Shown here: positions 26,393 through 40,117 of the stretch, piece by piece
How the letters are laid out: the number at the start of each line of letters is the position of its first letter
Numbering within the stretch: position 1 is the stretch's first letter
Assembly: GCF_002078875.1 (NCBI RefSeq)
Contig: NC_034409.1
Location: 12,962,434 to 13,026,433 of the forward strand
Direction of reading: 5' to 3'
Length of the DNA stretch: 64,000 nucleotides
Source: Numida meleagris
Taxonomy: Eukaryota; Chordata; Aves; Galliformes; Numididae
Translations under genes and position numbers: made by a program
The notes under the pieces: model-generated
Databases searched by the model: none
Told to the model about the DNA's origin: nothing
What the model saw: only the letters and a program-made list of their open reading frames with translations

Positions 26393-28417
26393 ATTTTTTG
26401 GATGTCTTTGGTGTGAAGACAGCACTTTTGTACAGAAGAGAGTACGTGTGTCCATATCAGCTAGCATTAGCTGAGATTGCTCTGCTATTAATGAAACATT
26501 AAGACATGAATAAGGCTGGTGGAAACCTCCACTTGTTGGGACAAACCAACACGTGCAGCATGGGCTGCGTCCCCCTCCCACACACCATCTGTGCACTCTA
26601 AGGGGCTCACTGCAACTCTTCTCCTGTTGCCAGCCCCAGCCTGTACGCAGCCAGTCCTGCAGGACTTTTCTCTCATTGCACTCCACGCAAAATATGCATT
26701 TTTAAACCTACAACTTCAACCGCACTCCAGATGAGGCACTTTTAAAATGTGCAGTGGTCCGTGCACCCTTCTGTGTGTTGGCCTGATGTGTGCATTAAGT
26801 TTCCAACTGTGTACATGGTCCATTGCACACCTACAAGACATGTAGAGAACAGGGATCCAAGATCTATCCCTAAGAATCTTCTGCATATATTTTGTAATGT
26901 GGCTACCACCTAAACATGCAAAATTCCCTCCTGTTTCAGTCAAATTTATTAGTTGAAATAGTGATATAATGTGCCATTCATTTTTGCCATCTTATTTTTT
27001 CTCAAAAGTACTGATTAATTTTTCATGATCAGTCTCTTCTGTTGCAGTTGGAAGAGCTGGGAAAGCCACCCTCCATCTTGAGACATGAGTTTTGAGTCAG
27101 CTTGGAAACAATTTCCATTTCGCTAAGAAAGGTGGGGTGGGTTTTTTTGTTGCTGTCTTTGGCATTAAAAAAAATGAGAGAGAAAAAATATGATGATTTC
27201 CCATAGATAAATTTAGGAGAAAATATGAAAGGAGTAATATGACAGTCAAATGTTAACATCAGTTCAAGATCAAGCACATTTAAGTTGTTATGGTTTAACG
27301 TAGAAAAACTGCGCTACACTGCATGCACTTAAGAAGCGCTGCTCTGATTAGGGGTTGATTTAAATACATATTTAAGTGCTTGCTTTAACCAAGTTTTGAA
27401 TTAGTAAAAAGACTTTAGGTAGACAAATAAATTAGGTGAACATTTAATTCTAGAGTTACATTTTCTGTATATTAGAGAGAATGGAGTTATGGCTACAGCA
27501 CTGGAAGCAGAAGGGTGTGCAGACAGCCCCAGCCCCAACACATTATAATTTATGAGAATATTCTTTTCTAATGCTATAAACACACCACATTTTTGTTTGG
27601 CTGCAAGGAGTGAGTACAGAATGGAGTAACAATACAGTAAATATGCATCATCAAAGAAGAAAATATTAGGAATTACCATTTTCAACTGTTTGCAAGCATT
27701 TCCATCCTCTTTTCCCCTGTATCTCAAAGAATAAAAAGATGCTTTTTCACTTCTATCTACTTTGATGTGACTAGAATGATTAGAGCCTCTTATTGACTGA
27801 AAGCAGATTAGCACAGTACTTTCTTCCTGACTACAGGAAATCCAACATTTTCATTAGTATTTTGCATTGTGTGATTATAAATGAAAGCAAATTCTATTTT
27901 TTTCTACATTTTAAATAAAGAGTTTTTTGCAGTGGCATCTGCCAAGCAGTCAGTTCATATAAATAATAGAACAAGCATTCATTGTCTCTATATTGACACA
28001 GTGCCAACAACTAGGTCTCTGTTTTCACCTTTTCCCTTGTTTGGGAGAGGGTTCTGTCCTTGTCTTAGGCTTTCCAGTCTATTGTGCTTAATTATCTAGC
28101 GAAACACTGATTGTAAGCATTTTGGGCTGCTAATGTGTTGAGCATTTATAAACACTTAAAGTCTATATTTAGCCCTAGCCTAATGGATGTATTACATCTT
28201 TTTGAGATAAAAAATAGTATTTTCTCCAAATTTTGCTTGTATAATCTTCTGAAGTGTATATTTAATCAAAATGTCTTTCAATCACCTAAATTATTCTTCA
28301 AGAACAACAAAAAAAACCCAAGCACCCAGGTCTTTTCTTCTATCACAGAATGAAACTTCACAATTTACTATGGATTTTCAAAGTACCTGAAATCTCTAGA
28401 AGTATAAACACTTATTC

Positions 28418-28523
28418 AGAGCTAGGTTGGATGGGACACTGGGCAGCCTGATCTGGTGACAAACCTGCCCACAGCAGTGGATTAGAAATAAATGATTTCA
28501 TACATAAGCCATTCTATGATCCT
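28418..28523 (+). mobile_element. CR1 3' fragment, first of an adjacent pair
   Basis: About 105 bases with GGTTGGATGGGACACTGGGC and AGCCTGATCTGGT, ending in AAGCCATTCTATGATCCT. The core GGGACCT block near the 3' end is degraded. A second CR1 in the same orientation starts within about 15 bases. Confidence 0.85.
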
Positions 28524-28533
28524 ACAGAATATA

Positions 28534-28705
28534 TAGAAGTGCCCAGAGAGGTTGTGGAGTCTCCTTCTCTGGAGATATTCAAAACTCACCTGGGCAGTTT
28601 CCTGTGTAACCCACTGTAAGGAACCTGCTGTAGCTGGGGGTTGGACTAGATGATCCCCAGAGACCCTTTCCAACCTCTACGACTCTGCAGTGATTCTGTG
28701 ATTTC
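28534..28705 (+). mobile_element. CR1 3' fragment, second of an adjacent pair
   Basis: Begins at GTGCCCAGAGAGGTTGTGGA and continues through GGTTGGACTAGATGATCCCC and TTTCCAACCTCTACGACTCT to GATTCTGTGATTT. It is better preserved than its neighbour at 28418-28523. Confidence 0.93.
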
Positions 28706-29900
28706 ACTGTTTGGGTTTTAGCAGCCTGCTGTTTTAGCAGCAACCTGTTTTTGCTGCCTACAGTCCCCAAAGGACACTGCCAACAGCTGCAGACGAGATG
28801 GACCATATGAGATTCTGGAACCTCAGCCCTGTATTTGCTTTACAACCCACACAGGGAAATCCTCACATAGCCAAATTAACCCCATTTCTTAACGAGCGCT
28901 CAATTCAGCACTAATTACAGAGATGCAACTGGTGCATCCACAATATGTAAAGTAGATTACAAAGCTGGAAAACTGCTTTAAAAAAAATCAGAATGTCTCA
29001 GGCTGCAGCCCACTGTCCATGGTACACGACACTGTACATATTTACATACACATACATACACTGACATATTCCCCTAATCTTACATGTCTTTTACTGTTCC
29101 CACTGTCCTAAATATTTCCAGAGGACTGAGAAACAAATGAAGTACACAAACCTTTTACAGATTGGTACAAACCACATAATGGTAGGACCTGCTATAGTTG
29201 TTACTGAAGAACTGTTATTCACTGCTTTTCAGAGAGGGAATTACAGCCCCTATTGCCTCCTGCATGAGGGGAATACAACAGATCTCCTGGAATAAAAAAG
29301 CAGGGTCACTAATCACACAAAGGACAGTTATTCCTCCTCCCTGGTTTTTCATTTTCAACCAGATTTATGTGGTGGAAGAAAGCAGGTATCCCTTAGGACC
29401 ATACCAGCTTACAAACAGAAATAGGCAGGTGAAATACTGCCTTAGCAGAATAATTAATTCTGTCAGCCATGGAAAAAATGACAAATTTGTTAAGTATTGC
29501 AGAACTCGAGCCAAAAAAGCAGGTGGAAGGACATCAGGAAAATGGCATAAAGTGGAGAGACTATGGTGAGGAGGTCTGGCACTGATCATAGGATATGGTT
29601 GTATGGGGGCGGGCGGGTAGGATGTCCTGAAGGCACTGCAGGAGGGGCTGAGATATGCTGTGAGAGCACCTGGGAGCACCGCGGTGCGGGTGCTGTGGGG
29701 ACTCACTGCCCAAAGGGGCACAAAACAGGTTTATGGATTCTGCTGCTCATGGCATAGCTTGGTGTTTCTTCAACAAACATGTTTGTTTCAGAGGTGCCCA
29801 TTTATGTAATGCTGCTTCTGAAACAAAGGCAGAATTTTTGATTCCTCCACCCAGGAGACCATGTCTGGGCACACAGACTCATCATCACTCCCCACAGAAG

Positions 29901-29990
29901 ATCACAGGATGATAAGAAATCCAAGCTGGAAGGGACCTCGGGGTTTCCCCAGGCCAACCTCCTGCTCAGAGCAGTCAGCCACACTAATCA
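29901..29990 (-). mobile_element. Old CR1-like 3' fragment
   Basis: ATCACAGGATGATAAGAAAT, CCAAGCTGGAAGGGACCTCG and AGGCCAACCTCCTGCTCAGA follow the order of the CR1 3' end but differ from the other copies. It may continue a few dozen bases past 29990. Probably an older subfamily. Confidence 0.78.
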
Positions 29991-31456
29991 AATGCACACA
30001 GCCCTCCAGTGGCTTTTCCCAAAATGTTTAACAGCATGTCCAGACTCACAGCTCTGGTATCTGTGAATGTTTTTACATAATAAAATACTGCTAAAGTTAT
30101 CAAGTTTATTTTAAACAAAAACTGATATGTGAATTTAACTTGAATTGGTCAGTTGCTTGGCATAGTCATAAATACGTCAAATTTACAGCTCATTTGGACA
30201 GCAACATCCCATGTAATATACTGTTCTGACAGTAGTGAGTCTGAGCGCATGGTTCTCACTAGAAAGCAATCCATGATTTATCTCACTCGTAAATAAATTA
30301 CCCACTAAGCTACATTGGCATAATATCTCCTTTTGATACTCTGTTGGTAATAATTCTTTAAACCTATTATTAAAAAAGGACATCAAACTCTAAAAGCCCT
30401 TCTCTTAAAATGGAGTATTAATGAAGGGATCTGTAACCACTGCCTTGAAAGAAGCCAAAGTAACAGGGAATTTGCAAGTAATATTGTACGTACTTCCAAG
30501 GGAGATGGCTGGTGTCAGTGCTTTATTACTGACTCATTTTTCCTCTAAGCACAGATTTGTTTTCAGAAATTATTGGCAGAGTAAGCATAGCATCAGAATG
30601 AATCTCAGCAGGAAAATACCTTGATGATATTGTGAGACTCTTTAGCACACTCGTAGTTCTAGGTTCCCCGTGTTCCACATGAACAACAAAAAAGGCAATA
30701 TTGGGTAAAACACAAACAGACTTTGAGTCTTCATTTATTTGCTAATGGCAGTTTCTAATCAAAAAGAATACACTGGGAATTCAGTTCAGCAATGTTGCCA
30801 GGAAGGTGAACTTTTCAAATACACACAAATAATTATTGCTCTGTTACATGAAATATTGCTTGGGTTCTCAAGTTGCTGTGCCTGGAATCACAAATACTAA
30901 GGATTCCATATGAAGGTATTCATTGGAGACCTGCACATCTGGTGGTGTATATAACAGAATGGTGCTGGATTTTAGGGAAATTCTTAACTAATTTGTAAAT
31001 CTAAGAAGTTTATGGTTGATTAATAAAACAGCAAACTTGAGCTAACACTTATGATGAAATAAGACCTCATCTCAAAACTAATACGTTAATGGTTTTTCAG
31101 AGAGCCACATTTTTTACGATTTTTTTAAAATTTCTTCATCAGATAAACAACAGTATAAAAGGTGGATTTGTTCTTGTGAATCTCTCATCCTCAACTAAGA
31201 AACTTCTGCAGTAGGCCCACCACTGCATTAGGTACAAGCCCTGTGTCATTAGGGAAGAAACACATCCCACAGGCTGCTCAGGACAAATTCCAGGCTGTCA
31301 AGATAAATCAGACAATTGTTTTCTAGCACCCTGGCACTTCTGAGCACTTCCTGTGGAAGAAATATGTTGAGTACTGGCTCCATCAGAGTCTCCTGGCAAT
31401 GGTAAGCAGTAACATCCCATCTCGGAGTTAAATCTTCCTGTTCAAGGTGCAATGAC

Positions 31457-31488
31457 CAGACATCTGGTAAAAACTGACCAGATGTCTG
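31457..31488. repeat. Perfect 12-base inverted repeat, 8-base loop
   Basis: CAGACATCTGGT at 31457-31468 pairs exactly with ACCAGATGTCTG at 31477-31488, around loop AAAAACTG. Intronic, outside recognised CR1 copies. Confidence 0.93.
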
Positions 31489-34400
31489 AGCATCGCTGTG
31501 GTGGATGGATTTAAAAAAGAGACCAGATTTGATGGAATACCATATAGCACAAGTATTTCCTATTTTAAATGGAATTGTCCCTTTTTGTGTGGTTACCAAA
31601 CACCTAGTAATCTCTAAAGAGAAACTCATGTCTGCACAGAGAATGGCTGAGATCTTGAACAACTAAAACAACAGAGAAGATGTACAATAAGGTGCTTTGC
31701 CCCCACTGATGAGATGGATGTGGCTGGGAGCCAAAAGTCTTGAAGCAAGACCCATCGAACAGATGGCAGAAATAACAGCAAACTGTAAACTGGTAAAGGC
31801 AGATATATGATGGAGATTCAATCATCAATTTAGAAGAAAATAAGACATCTCTGAGAACAACATCTGAAAACAATGCTGTAAAAATAGCAGCCCTAACTGT
31901 GCAGAACCACTTGTTTGGCACATGCTGAGGAAACAGACTTCATTCATTGGCAGAGATTAACTCTACTATGTTATTCTAGTAGAAAGACCGTGAAAAACAA
32001 TATATTGCCAACAACAAAAAGAATGTTTTAAAATATAGCTGGCGAACCACCCCTTTTAGCTTCCAGGTGCATCCATCTCTGGGGAACTCTCAATAAAACG
32101 CCTCATCATAAGTTTGGATTCCTTGCAAGACATTACTGCACATCTCCTTCTTTTGAGTTTACTGACCTCAAGTCATACCCTTGCACTGAAGCTGAAGATG
32201 TGTTTATATATCAGTCATACTCAGCGGACACATGTTCACATGTATATTTTAAGTTCAGAATTTCAAATGATATATTTATTTCTGTTTCTCAATATATAAT
32301 GAACCTAAACATTGTTCTATTGCACTATTGACTGAACAAAATGTTATGAAAAACTGCAAGACTTCCTAAACAGAAAGAAACAGAAGTAATCATAAATATT
32401 TTAGATACATTTAGGCAACAAAAGGTGTCCCTTTACAAATCATCTTTGTTATGTTTGTTGCAAAACTTTTTATGTTGCCTTGCTATAGAGAAACACCTCA
32501 CTATTTTGCAGGTGCCTAGAGTGTTATGGAGGATTGCTCTTCACTATTTTCCATGCTGTTACTTGATCTTTCAGAAAGTTTACTAATAAGAAAGACTTTT
32601 GATCTATTGGTTGCATTTCCAAGCCACACCATGTTCCTCACTTACAGCCATGCCAGTACCACATCTCTGATCTCCTGAGACTCCTCCTACATGTGACAGC
32701 ACTCCCAGAGCTTCCTTTAGCAAGGTCCTCCCTATTCAAGCACCCAAGTGAATACACAGAAGACATGCTGCTGTCAGCTTTCAGTGAAACAGATCTCTGA
32801 GTACAAAAATAATTTGTGTAGGGAGAAGGATGGATTGACAGACAGCATTATCACTCTAGCCACGTATCTTAAAGCTTAACATCCCTATATTACATTCAAT
32901 TTCCCTGCATGTTTTTCTTTTACTTGCTTTTAATTAGTACAGGCACCTTTTGGTGCCGGTGATGGCAAATTTTAATGTTACTGACTGTCTGAAAACTGGA
33001 CAGCTGCCCAGGAATTGGCTCTGTACTATGTCACCATGCAGTGCAGTAACCCGTTTTAAAACATATCTTTCCTAACCAAATGACACCCAAAATAATGAAG
33101 AAAAATTACTCTAGTCATGCTATCTTAGAACTACTAGAAGGTGAAATTCTGAGCTTGCAGTTAGTTCCTGTAGTTGTTAACCCCTGATCCTAAGTTCTGT
33201 TGTCTTGAACGCACTGATGTCATTAAGTAGTTCCATGATAGCTCTTTTGCTTTCACTCTTATATCCTGCCCAAAAATAACAAAACTAACAAGACATCAAT
33301 TTTATTTGTGAAACTGAGGAAATGGCTTAGGCTCATTAGTTTTTAGTTTCATTCCTTGGGGTCACCAGGCACCAAAGGCACTTTCCCTCTCTGCAAGTTC
33401 TGAGCATCCTTCCTAGAAGGATCTGCCACCAAATCATCCCAAGCTGCAGCTTGAGTGCTGGAAGGCCTAGAAATCCATGGGCCATCCCCTCCTGAGAGAT
33501 GAAGGGATCCCTCAAGGTCCACAGCGCTTCCCCAAACTCATCCGTCACATACTTAGTGCCACCCAGACCAACAGCGGGAGGAAGGGCTGCAAGTGTCAGG
33601 TAGCCAATTGGCCATTACTGAAGGGAAGAAGGAACCAAAGAGATGTTCCAGATGAAATCTTTATGAAAGATTTGGAAGCAAACAAACACTAAAAGTAATT
33701 TTTAATTTACACCTACAGATGTTTGATTTTTTTTTTCAAGAAGAGTGTCTTCAGTCTTTGTTTTTTTACAAATTAGATAGAATAGCCTGATTGGTGGAAC
33801 TGGGGTAAAAAAATAATATTATTAAAAAAATATTTCTATATACATTTATATGAAAATGGAGAAAAAAATCTTCCAGCTTTGTATATAGAACTTTAAAATA
33901 TTTAAATTTATATTTTTTCCCCTAATTCTAACACAAATGTTCTTCTAATCTCAGTGGCAAGTCAAAAATTGTCTGTTCAGTGAACATTTTAGCTTTTGAT
34001 TCTTAGTGGACATAACCTTTCAGTTGGACCTGTAAAGAGAACAGAAACCCCAATTTGTGGGTGATAAGTTATATTCATCCCTTTCTTTCATACTATTTTG
34101 TTTCTGAACAATTTTTCAACTCAAGTTTAAAACAGTAAAAAAAAACAACAATATTCCTTCATCTTCAGAAACACATTTTTTTTTTCCAGTTTTGTTTTAG
34201 GTATAAACATCAGTATTCTCCCGTGAAAGCGGCTCGTTTCAGTCATACCTTTAAAATATGTGATGGCTGTTCTCCTGACTCCAAGAAACGTCAGAGAGAA
34301 TGTCCCTTTTCTTACAGCCAGGAGGTGAACAAACCCACAGTGAGTGACAGCCCTGGAGTCATCCACAGGTCTCTTATACCCCATGCTGGTAATTAACTGC

Positions 34401-34534
34401 CTCTACAGCACAAAGAGTTAAAGCTTCTTGCTTCAAAATTACCTTTATGTGTGAGTGATATCATCAAGAGTTCATATACACTTTGAATAATATTGAGGTG
34501 AAACCACATTTCAAAGATCTGATAATAAATTTAG

Positions 34535-34590
34535 GCTTTGCAAATATATGCATATGTACATATATACACATATATACAAATATAAATATT
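34535..34590. repeat. AT-rich TATA/CATATA microsatellite-like tract
   Basis: Imperfect repeats of ATATATGCATATGTACATAT and ACACATATATACAAATATAA. Low complexity, alternating purine/pyrimidine; no function is evident. Confidence 0.8.
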
Positions 34591-36705
34591 ATAACAAAAG
34601 CTAAAGGGGTCAGAAATATTTACATAAAATTAATAAAAAGTAAATAAATACTAGATAAATGTTCTTCCAGGATTTTCAGTGCTCTGGATTTCAATGCAGT
34701 AATTCAAGAGGAATTTAAAGAGATAAGTAAAGAAAAACTATAATGAGGAGAGTGTTTTTATTTCTGTGGGGAGACAAATGACTATAACAGCAAATAATAC
34801 TAGAAGCTTTAGATTTTTAAATTGTAATTTAAATAATCAACAATAGTGTTTATAATTCAGAATAGGCAAAGATTTGTTTTTAAATTTATGAGTTCCTTTA
34901 CTGATCATTTTAAATATATTCATGCAAATATATTCCTTTTTAGTTTGTGGTGAAAATAATGATACTATTTGTACCCAAATAAATAAAAACACAAATGTCA
35001 TTCACTTGACAAACTGCACCATATTGCTATATATTATTCTCACACAGAACATAAGGTCATATATAGAGTCTGAATGCAATCAGAAGAGGTATTGTAAAGT
35101 ATATTTTTGACACCTTCTAGGCCCAACCTACACCTAAATGAGAGATTGGTGCCTCTTATGAATTAAACATAGTTTTTGATTTATGTTCTATAACCCTTGT
35201 ATCAAAAACTATAGTTCCAGAGCAATGTCACTGGGAATTCATTTAATGATATTGATGGTACAGCTAACACAGGGAATGCAAAGTAACAAGCAGTGAAGAG
35301 CATGGCTTTATAAATCACTCCTGTAGAGCACAAGGCAATAAATAACCAGCCATTAATTCCCGCTAAATTATGCTAAAATACTTAAATTACTTGTGCAGCA
35401 AATTATAAATGCCTGCCATTTCTGGTAAAAAAGTGAAACTTCTGACCAAGAAATTTTATCAAATGATACTGCATATAGGAAACTTTAGATTATTAGTTTT
35501 TAGCTGAGAACTTATTTCTTTACAACAAGAAGCAAATTGCAAAGAAAATACTGCAGCTGCGTTGTCCTCGACTCTGCACACATTCCAGCAAACCCGTCCC
35601 AGTGCTCACGATTCGGAATCACCCCTCTGCTGCTGTGAATCAATGATGGGACTTTGCTGGCATCTGCCCAAATGCCTGCACACAAGGAGCTGGGAGCAAC
35701 CTGAGCCACCAGCCTGGTCCCAGTAGAGCTCATCCCATGGGTGTACGAGTGATGAGTTAACAAAAACATCTGGTATTAAAGGTGGTCAAGAGACACTGAG
35801 TGTACAAGTCTTTGGTAAGAAAGCTGGGTAAGTTGTTTCTTAAGGTCCAGTCTCTAGTATTTGGGAGAACTTAGTTTTCTGGAATGACATAGCATGAGTT
35901 ATATATCTTTTTGTCTGTGTCTGAGAAGCTGTAAAAACACCTCTAATTGTACTTAGCAATTCTAACTTTTTGAATCCTTTAGAGATCCAATCTCATATCC
36001 TTCACAATTTGTGAGGTACAAACTGTAGAGCTGGATTGTGACCCTATTGTGTGGGCCATGAGTGGTACGATGGATGTAATGACCATAAAAGAAGAAATTT
36101 GCTTTCCCAGGAACTTTGGGACCCCAGTCCTGACATATGACCCCAACAGGGAAGCCCTCTCATAAAGCTGTGCACAAATGCCTCACGGTCCTTGTTGGGC
36201 CTGCTAATAGCTACAGAGAACCCAATCAGAGAAGAGTAATTGTGCTCAGAAGAGCAAGATTGTAAACCCAAGAAATCTGGTTAATGTACCATGCATCCAA
36301 TCGTACTGGCTGGTGCCCAGACAGAGCTCTTTCATGATACTTAGCCTAACTGGTCGAAAGGGAAAAACAGCAGTCTGACAAATTGTGTGCTTTATTCCTT
36401 TGTAAATCTATTAACTGCAAGGACAAATTCCACTCCTAAATCTTAGTGAGGAAGCTGAGGACTGAGGCTGAGTACCGGAGGAGGCCACTGCCCCTATTTC
36501 GTACACATCACAATAAAGCCACTTCGTAATCTCTTTTTATCTTAATTAACAAACAGTGCTTAAATAAGCAATAAAATTACTGGAGCTATTGGAACAGGAT
36601 CTGTGTCAAGCCTGGGTCAGGAATGCTCATTGTCTGCGCAAGCTCTCCCAAAGTCTGGCTAAGCCCACACCCCACGAGGTTCACTGTCTCACCACAAGAT
36701 AGCTC

Positions 36706-36726
36706 TTTTTTTTTTTTTTTTTTTTT
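36706..36726. repeat. T21 homopolymer
   Basis: An uninterrupted run of 21 T on the plus strand, so A21 in the RELN-sense strand. No recognised retroposon body adjoins it. Confidence 0.95.
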
Positions 36727-38676
36727 AAATTTCCCAGGTTGTTTTCTCTGTTCCCAGACATTTTTATGTTTCCGAAAATAACCCTAAGAATTTGCCAATG
36801 GGAAACACAGCAAACAGTCTTTTCTAACTATCCCATCTGGAATTATATCTCCCATTTTAACTTTTCCTTTGAAAAGAAACCACTTAGTCTAACATTGTTT
36901 TAGCTATGTTTTGAGAATAAGGGTGTAATTATACTCTACATATATAAGCCTCAATGTTAAAATTTAGTTTCATCTATCCATAACTGTGTATCAGCCTCTG
37001 GAAGACCAAAGATGATCCTTGTCACTGCAGGTCTCCCCTTGTTTTTTCTCTCTACAACCTCCAACAGCCCTTTGCACACTAACAGCTGTAGAGTGCTCTC
37101 ACTCTTTGTTTCAGTAGTTATATGAACAGATTGAGGTCACCATAATGCCCTCAAAATTCCTAGTGGCAAACCGCTGGTGTTACACACATTAAATCTGAGA
37201 TGGCCAAGGCCCAGAATTTTCCACATTAAAAATCCTGATTCTGACCCAGTTATCCAGCTTTGGCACAATGGTCCCAAAGAAACACAGCAGCAGAATCTAA
37301 TCTTGTACATTGCAAATATTAGATACAGGCACAGCATCAGGGTTTCAGTCTGCACGGACCTGGTTCAGCTGTAAAATTAATCATAATAAAGCTTTAAAAT
37401 ATAATGATAAATATAGACTGTTCATATGAACAATGACAGTCCAAATAATTACTGCTTTTTCTAGCAGCTATCTCAGCTATATTTTCTGATTCTAACAAAA
37501 CCCTGAAATAAAGTACTGCCAGCAGCAGAAGTTACACCTCCCACGTTTTGCCTTAGTAGACCAGCACTCGCCCTGTAGCTGAAGACAGCTATTCTTAGTT
37601 TGATGCTATTTTGGTAACGCTACTGCTGATTTAACTTCACCCATACAGACACCCCGAATGCACGCTCCACACGCCTGCAGCAGGCAGCCAGCTTTCAGCT
37701 GCGCTCCGTCGTGCGCTGCCCAGTGCGGCTGGAAGTTCTCTCAGCCTTTGGCAAGTGCTTAGTGAGAGAAAGTCTGCAGGAATGCACAAGCATGAAAGGT
37801 ATTATTGCACTGCTTCTTATCATGCTAATTTTGTTATGGGGCTGTTAGAATTTCATTATTAACCATATTTTCAGAGGGGTTCATAAATCAACTGTGAAAT
37901 GTATTCTGTGCTTGAACTTCTCACACAAAGAATACATCCTAAAAGCATTATTATTTTGCCAATTTAAAACAAAAAAACACCAGCCAGGTTTATTAAAAAT
38001 ATATATGTTAGTTTTGCAAATATAAAGTTTAAAGGTAAAGCACTGATAAAGAGTCATGCAAAGCTTCCAGCATTGGCCAGCACTGGGCTTCACTTGCCCT
38101 GTGATTTTGCTACTATATTGGAAAATCCAATGAAGCTCATGAAAACATCATAAACTTATTTTAACATTCCTAGTTCCATTGGGGTTTCTGCTTCTCAGGT
38201 GTTAGAGGTGTTCAGTGCTCCTCAACCCATGAGCTACTCACCAAAGCTCCTCTGTGGCTGAGAGCCCCCAAACACGTGCCAAAACCTTTTGAGGGTCTGG
38301 GACACGCACAGCTCCCGGCACAGCTCCCAGGATCATTGTCTAGGGATGACAGCTACTGTATCAAGGCTTTGGCCTCTGTATCTCCCCTTCTGCACCAGAG
38401 AATTCACATTACAAGTCACATTCTGCAGCAAAAAAGCCCTGCTGCTAAATAAAGGACAAAACCCCATCTCTGAGATTCAGGTTAATGACCTATGATATAG
38501 GTGAACATTAAGGGCCATGGCCTGCAAATGCGAATAAATCACATTTACCAACCTAAACCACTGTCACTAAACTATCCTTAATGACAAACACAAGTAATCC
38601 AAAAGTTATCTTTAACCAATTGCAAAACATCTGTTAGTCTCAGAAACATTTGTTTCTTATTATATATTTTTTTGAA

Positions 38677-38710
38677 TTGTTCTCTTGGTCCGAGGGGACC
38701 AAGAGAACAA
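38677..38710. repeat. Perfect 15-base inverted repeat, 4-base loop
   Basis: The left arm TTGTTCTCTTGGTCC (38677-38691) is the exact reverse complement of the right arm GGACCAAGAGAACAA (38696-38710), with loop GAGG. It would form a stable hairpin in DNA, or in RNA from either strand. The pairing stops abruptly at the outer bases. It is not part of a recognised CR1. Confidence 0.95.
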
Positions 38711-39664
38711 AACTACCAAGACAACAAAACTATTCCAGAGCTCTGAACATTGCCACAAACAGTAATCCTAGCTACTGGTTAGATCCATGGTGGGTTACAA
38801 ATAAACCATGGAAATTTCCTTACAAATGTAAGTAAACATTCCTAACATATCCTAGATAGTAGCAAGAGTGAGATCTTTTCGTCATTTGAATTTCATTCAG
38901 CTAAAACATTCTAACAATTTGTACTCATAAAGTGTCCTCCTGAGATGCTTAGTTTTTTTCATCAAACAAAGCATTAAAAGATCAGCCCTTAAAAGCTTAA
39001 CAATATAAACAGACATGTGCAATCTATATGCACTGAAACTAATGACTTTTATGACAATCTACTTATCCACCACATCAGTCTGGCAATCTAACGCATGAAC
39101 TCCTGGAGTCTTAGTGCCTGAAGGTTGTGCCATATGGCACTGCAAAGTTACATTTAATTTTGGCTTCCACAATCCACCAATCCTCTTTTTAGAGGCACAA
39201 GTGTACTAATAGATATACGAGGGTTGTATTCATTTTCAGAAAATTAGCATTAATTTGCACTTTTTCAAAGCACAACTTATTCTTGGGGACCACTACCATA
39301 AGAAATAAAACCCATTTGTCAGCATGGACAAGAGTTTCCAGACAAGAGGCCCTCATATGGCACTGAAATGGAGGAGTGGGAACTGGGTCACTAGAAAGCA
39401 GAATGCACAATTATGTGCTACTTTTAGCGGACTTAAGCATGTTTATCTGTCCGAGTCCTGCTCTTCACTGGCTGGAAGTTGGAAGGATCTCTACAGCATG
39501 GCTGCATGGGGGGCAGGAGAGTGCCTGTGTAAATTGTGTGTGGGGTGAAAACCTCACAGCATCTGGTGACATTCACATTGCCTTACAGATTTCACAGCCC
39601 AGCCCTTCGTAACTCCTTCAAACTAATGTGACAGCAAAGAAGGCTGAACTCCTCCCTTACTCCG

Positions 39665-40117
39665 CATGAGGCCCTGGAGCATGTTCAGGGAAGGGCAACA
39701 AAGCTGTGAAGGGTCTGGAGCACAGGTCTGATGGGGTGCGGCTGAGGGAACTGTGATGGTTCAGTTTTGAGAAGAGGAGGCTCAGGGGAGACTCTCTACA
39801 ACTGCCTGAAAGTAGGTTGTGGCAAGGTGGGGTTTGGCCTCTTCTTCCAGGTGACAGTGATAAGACAAGAGGTGATGGCCTTAAGTTGTGCCAGGGAAGG
39901 TTCAGATTGGATATTAGGATCAATTTCTTCTCAGGAGCGGTGAGGCACTGGCACAGGCTGCCCTGGGAGGTGCTGGATTCACCGTCCCTGGGGGCATTCA
40001 AGAAATGTGAAGATGAAGCACTGAGGGATATGGGTTAGTGGGCATGGTGGTGATGGGCTGATGGGTGGACTTGGTGATCTTAGTGGTCTTTTCCAACCTT
40101 AATGATGCTATGATTAG
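39665..40117 (+). mobile_element. CR1 LINE 3' fragment
   Basis: About 450 bases on the plus strand. The blocks are GGGAAGGGCAACAAAGCTGT, GAGAAGAGGAGGCTCAGGGG, a GATAAGACAAGAGGTGATGG block, GTGAGGCACTGGCACAGGCT and a terminal TTCCAACCTTAATGATGCTA. The plus-frame translation at 39817-40038 retains GRFRLDI and AVRHWHRLPWEV, the CR1 ORF2 C-terminus, but frame breaks upstream show it is dead. Antisense to RELN. Confidence 0.94.

Noticed and set aside
27401..27814. 137-codon minus-strand frame in the long intron
   Set aside because: Unremarkable composition, no domain, and AT-rich intron context.
31249..31662. 137-codon minus-strand frame in the long intron
   Set aside because: No recognisable motif, no splice signals linking it to RELN, and exons A and B already join in frame.
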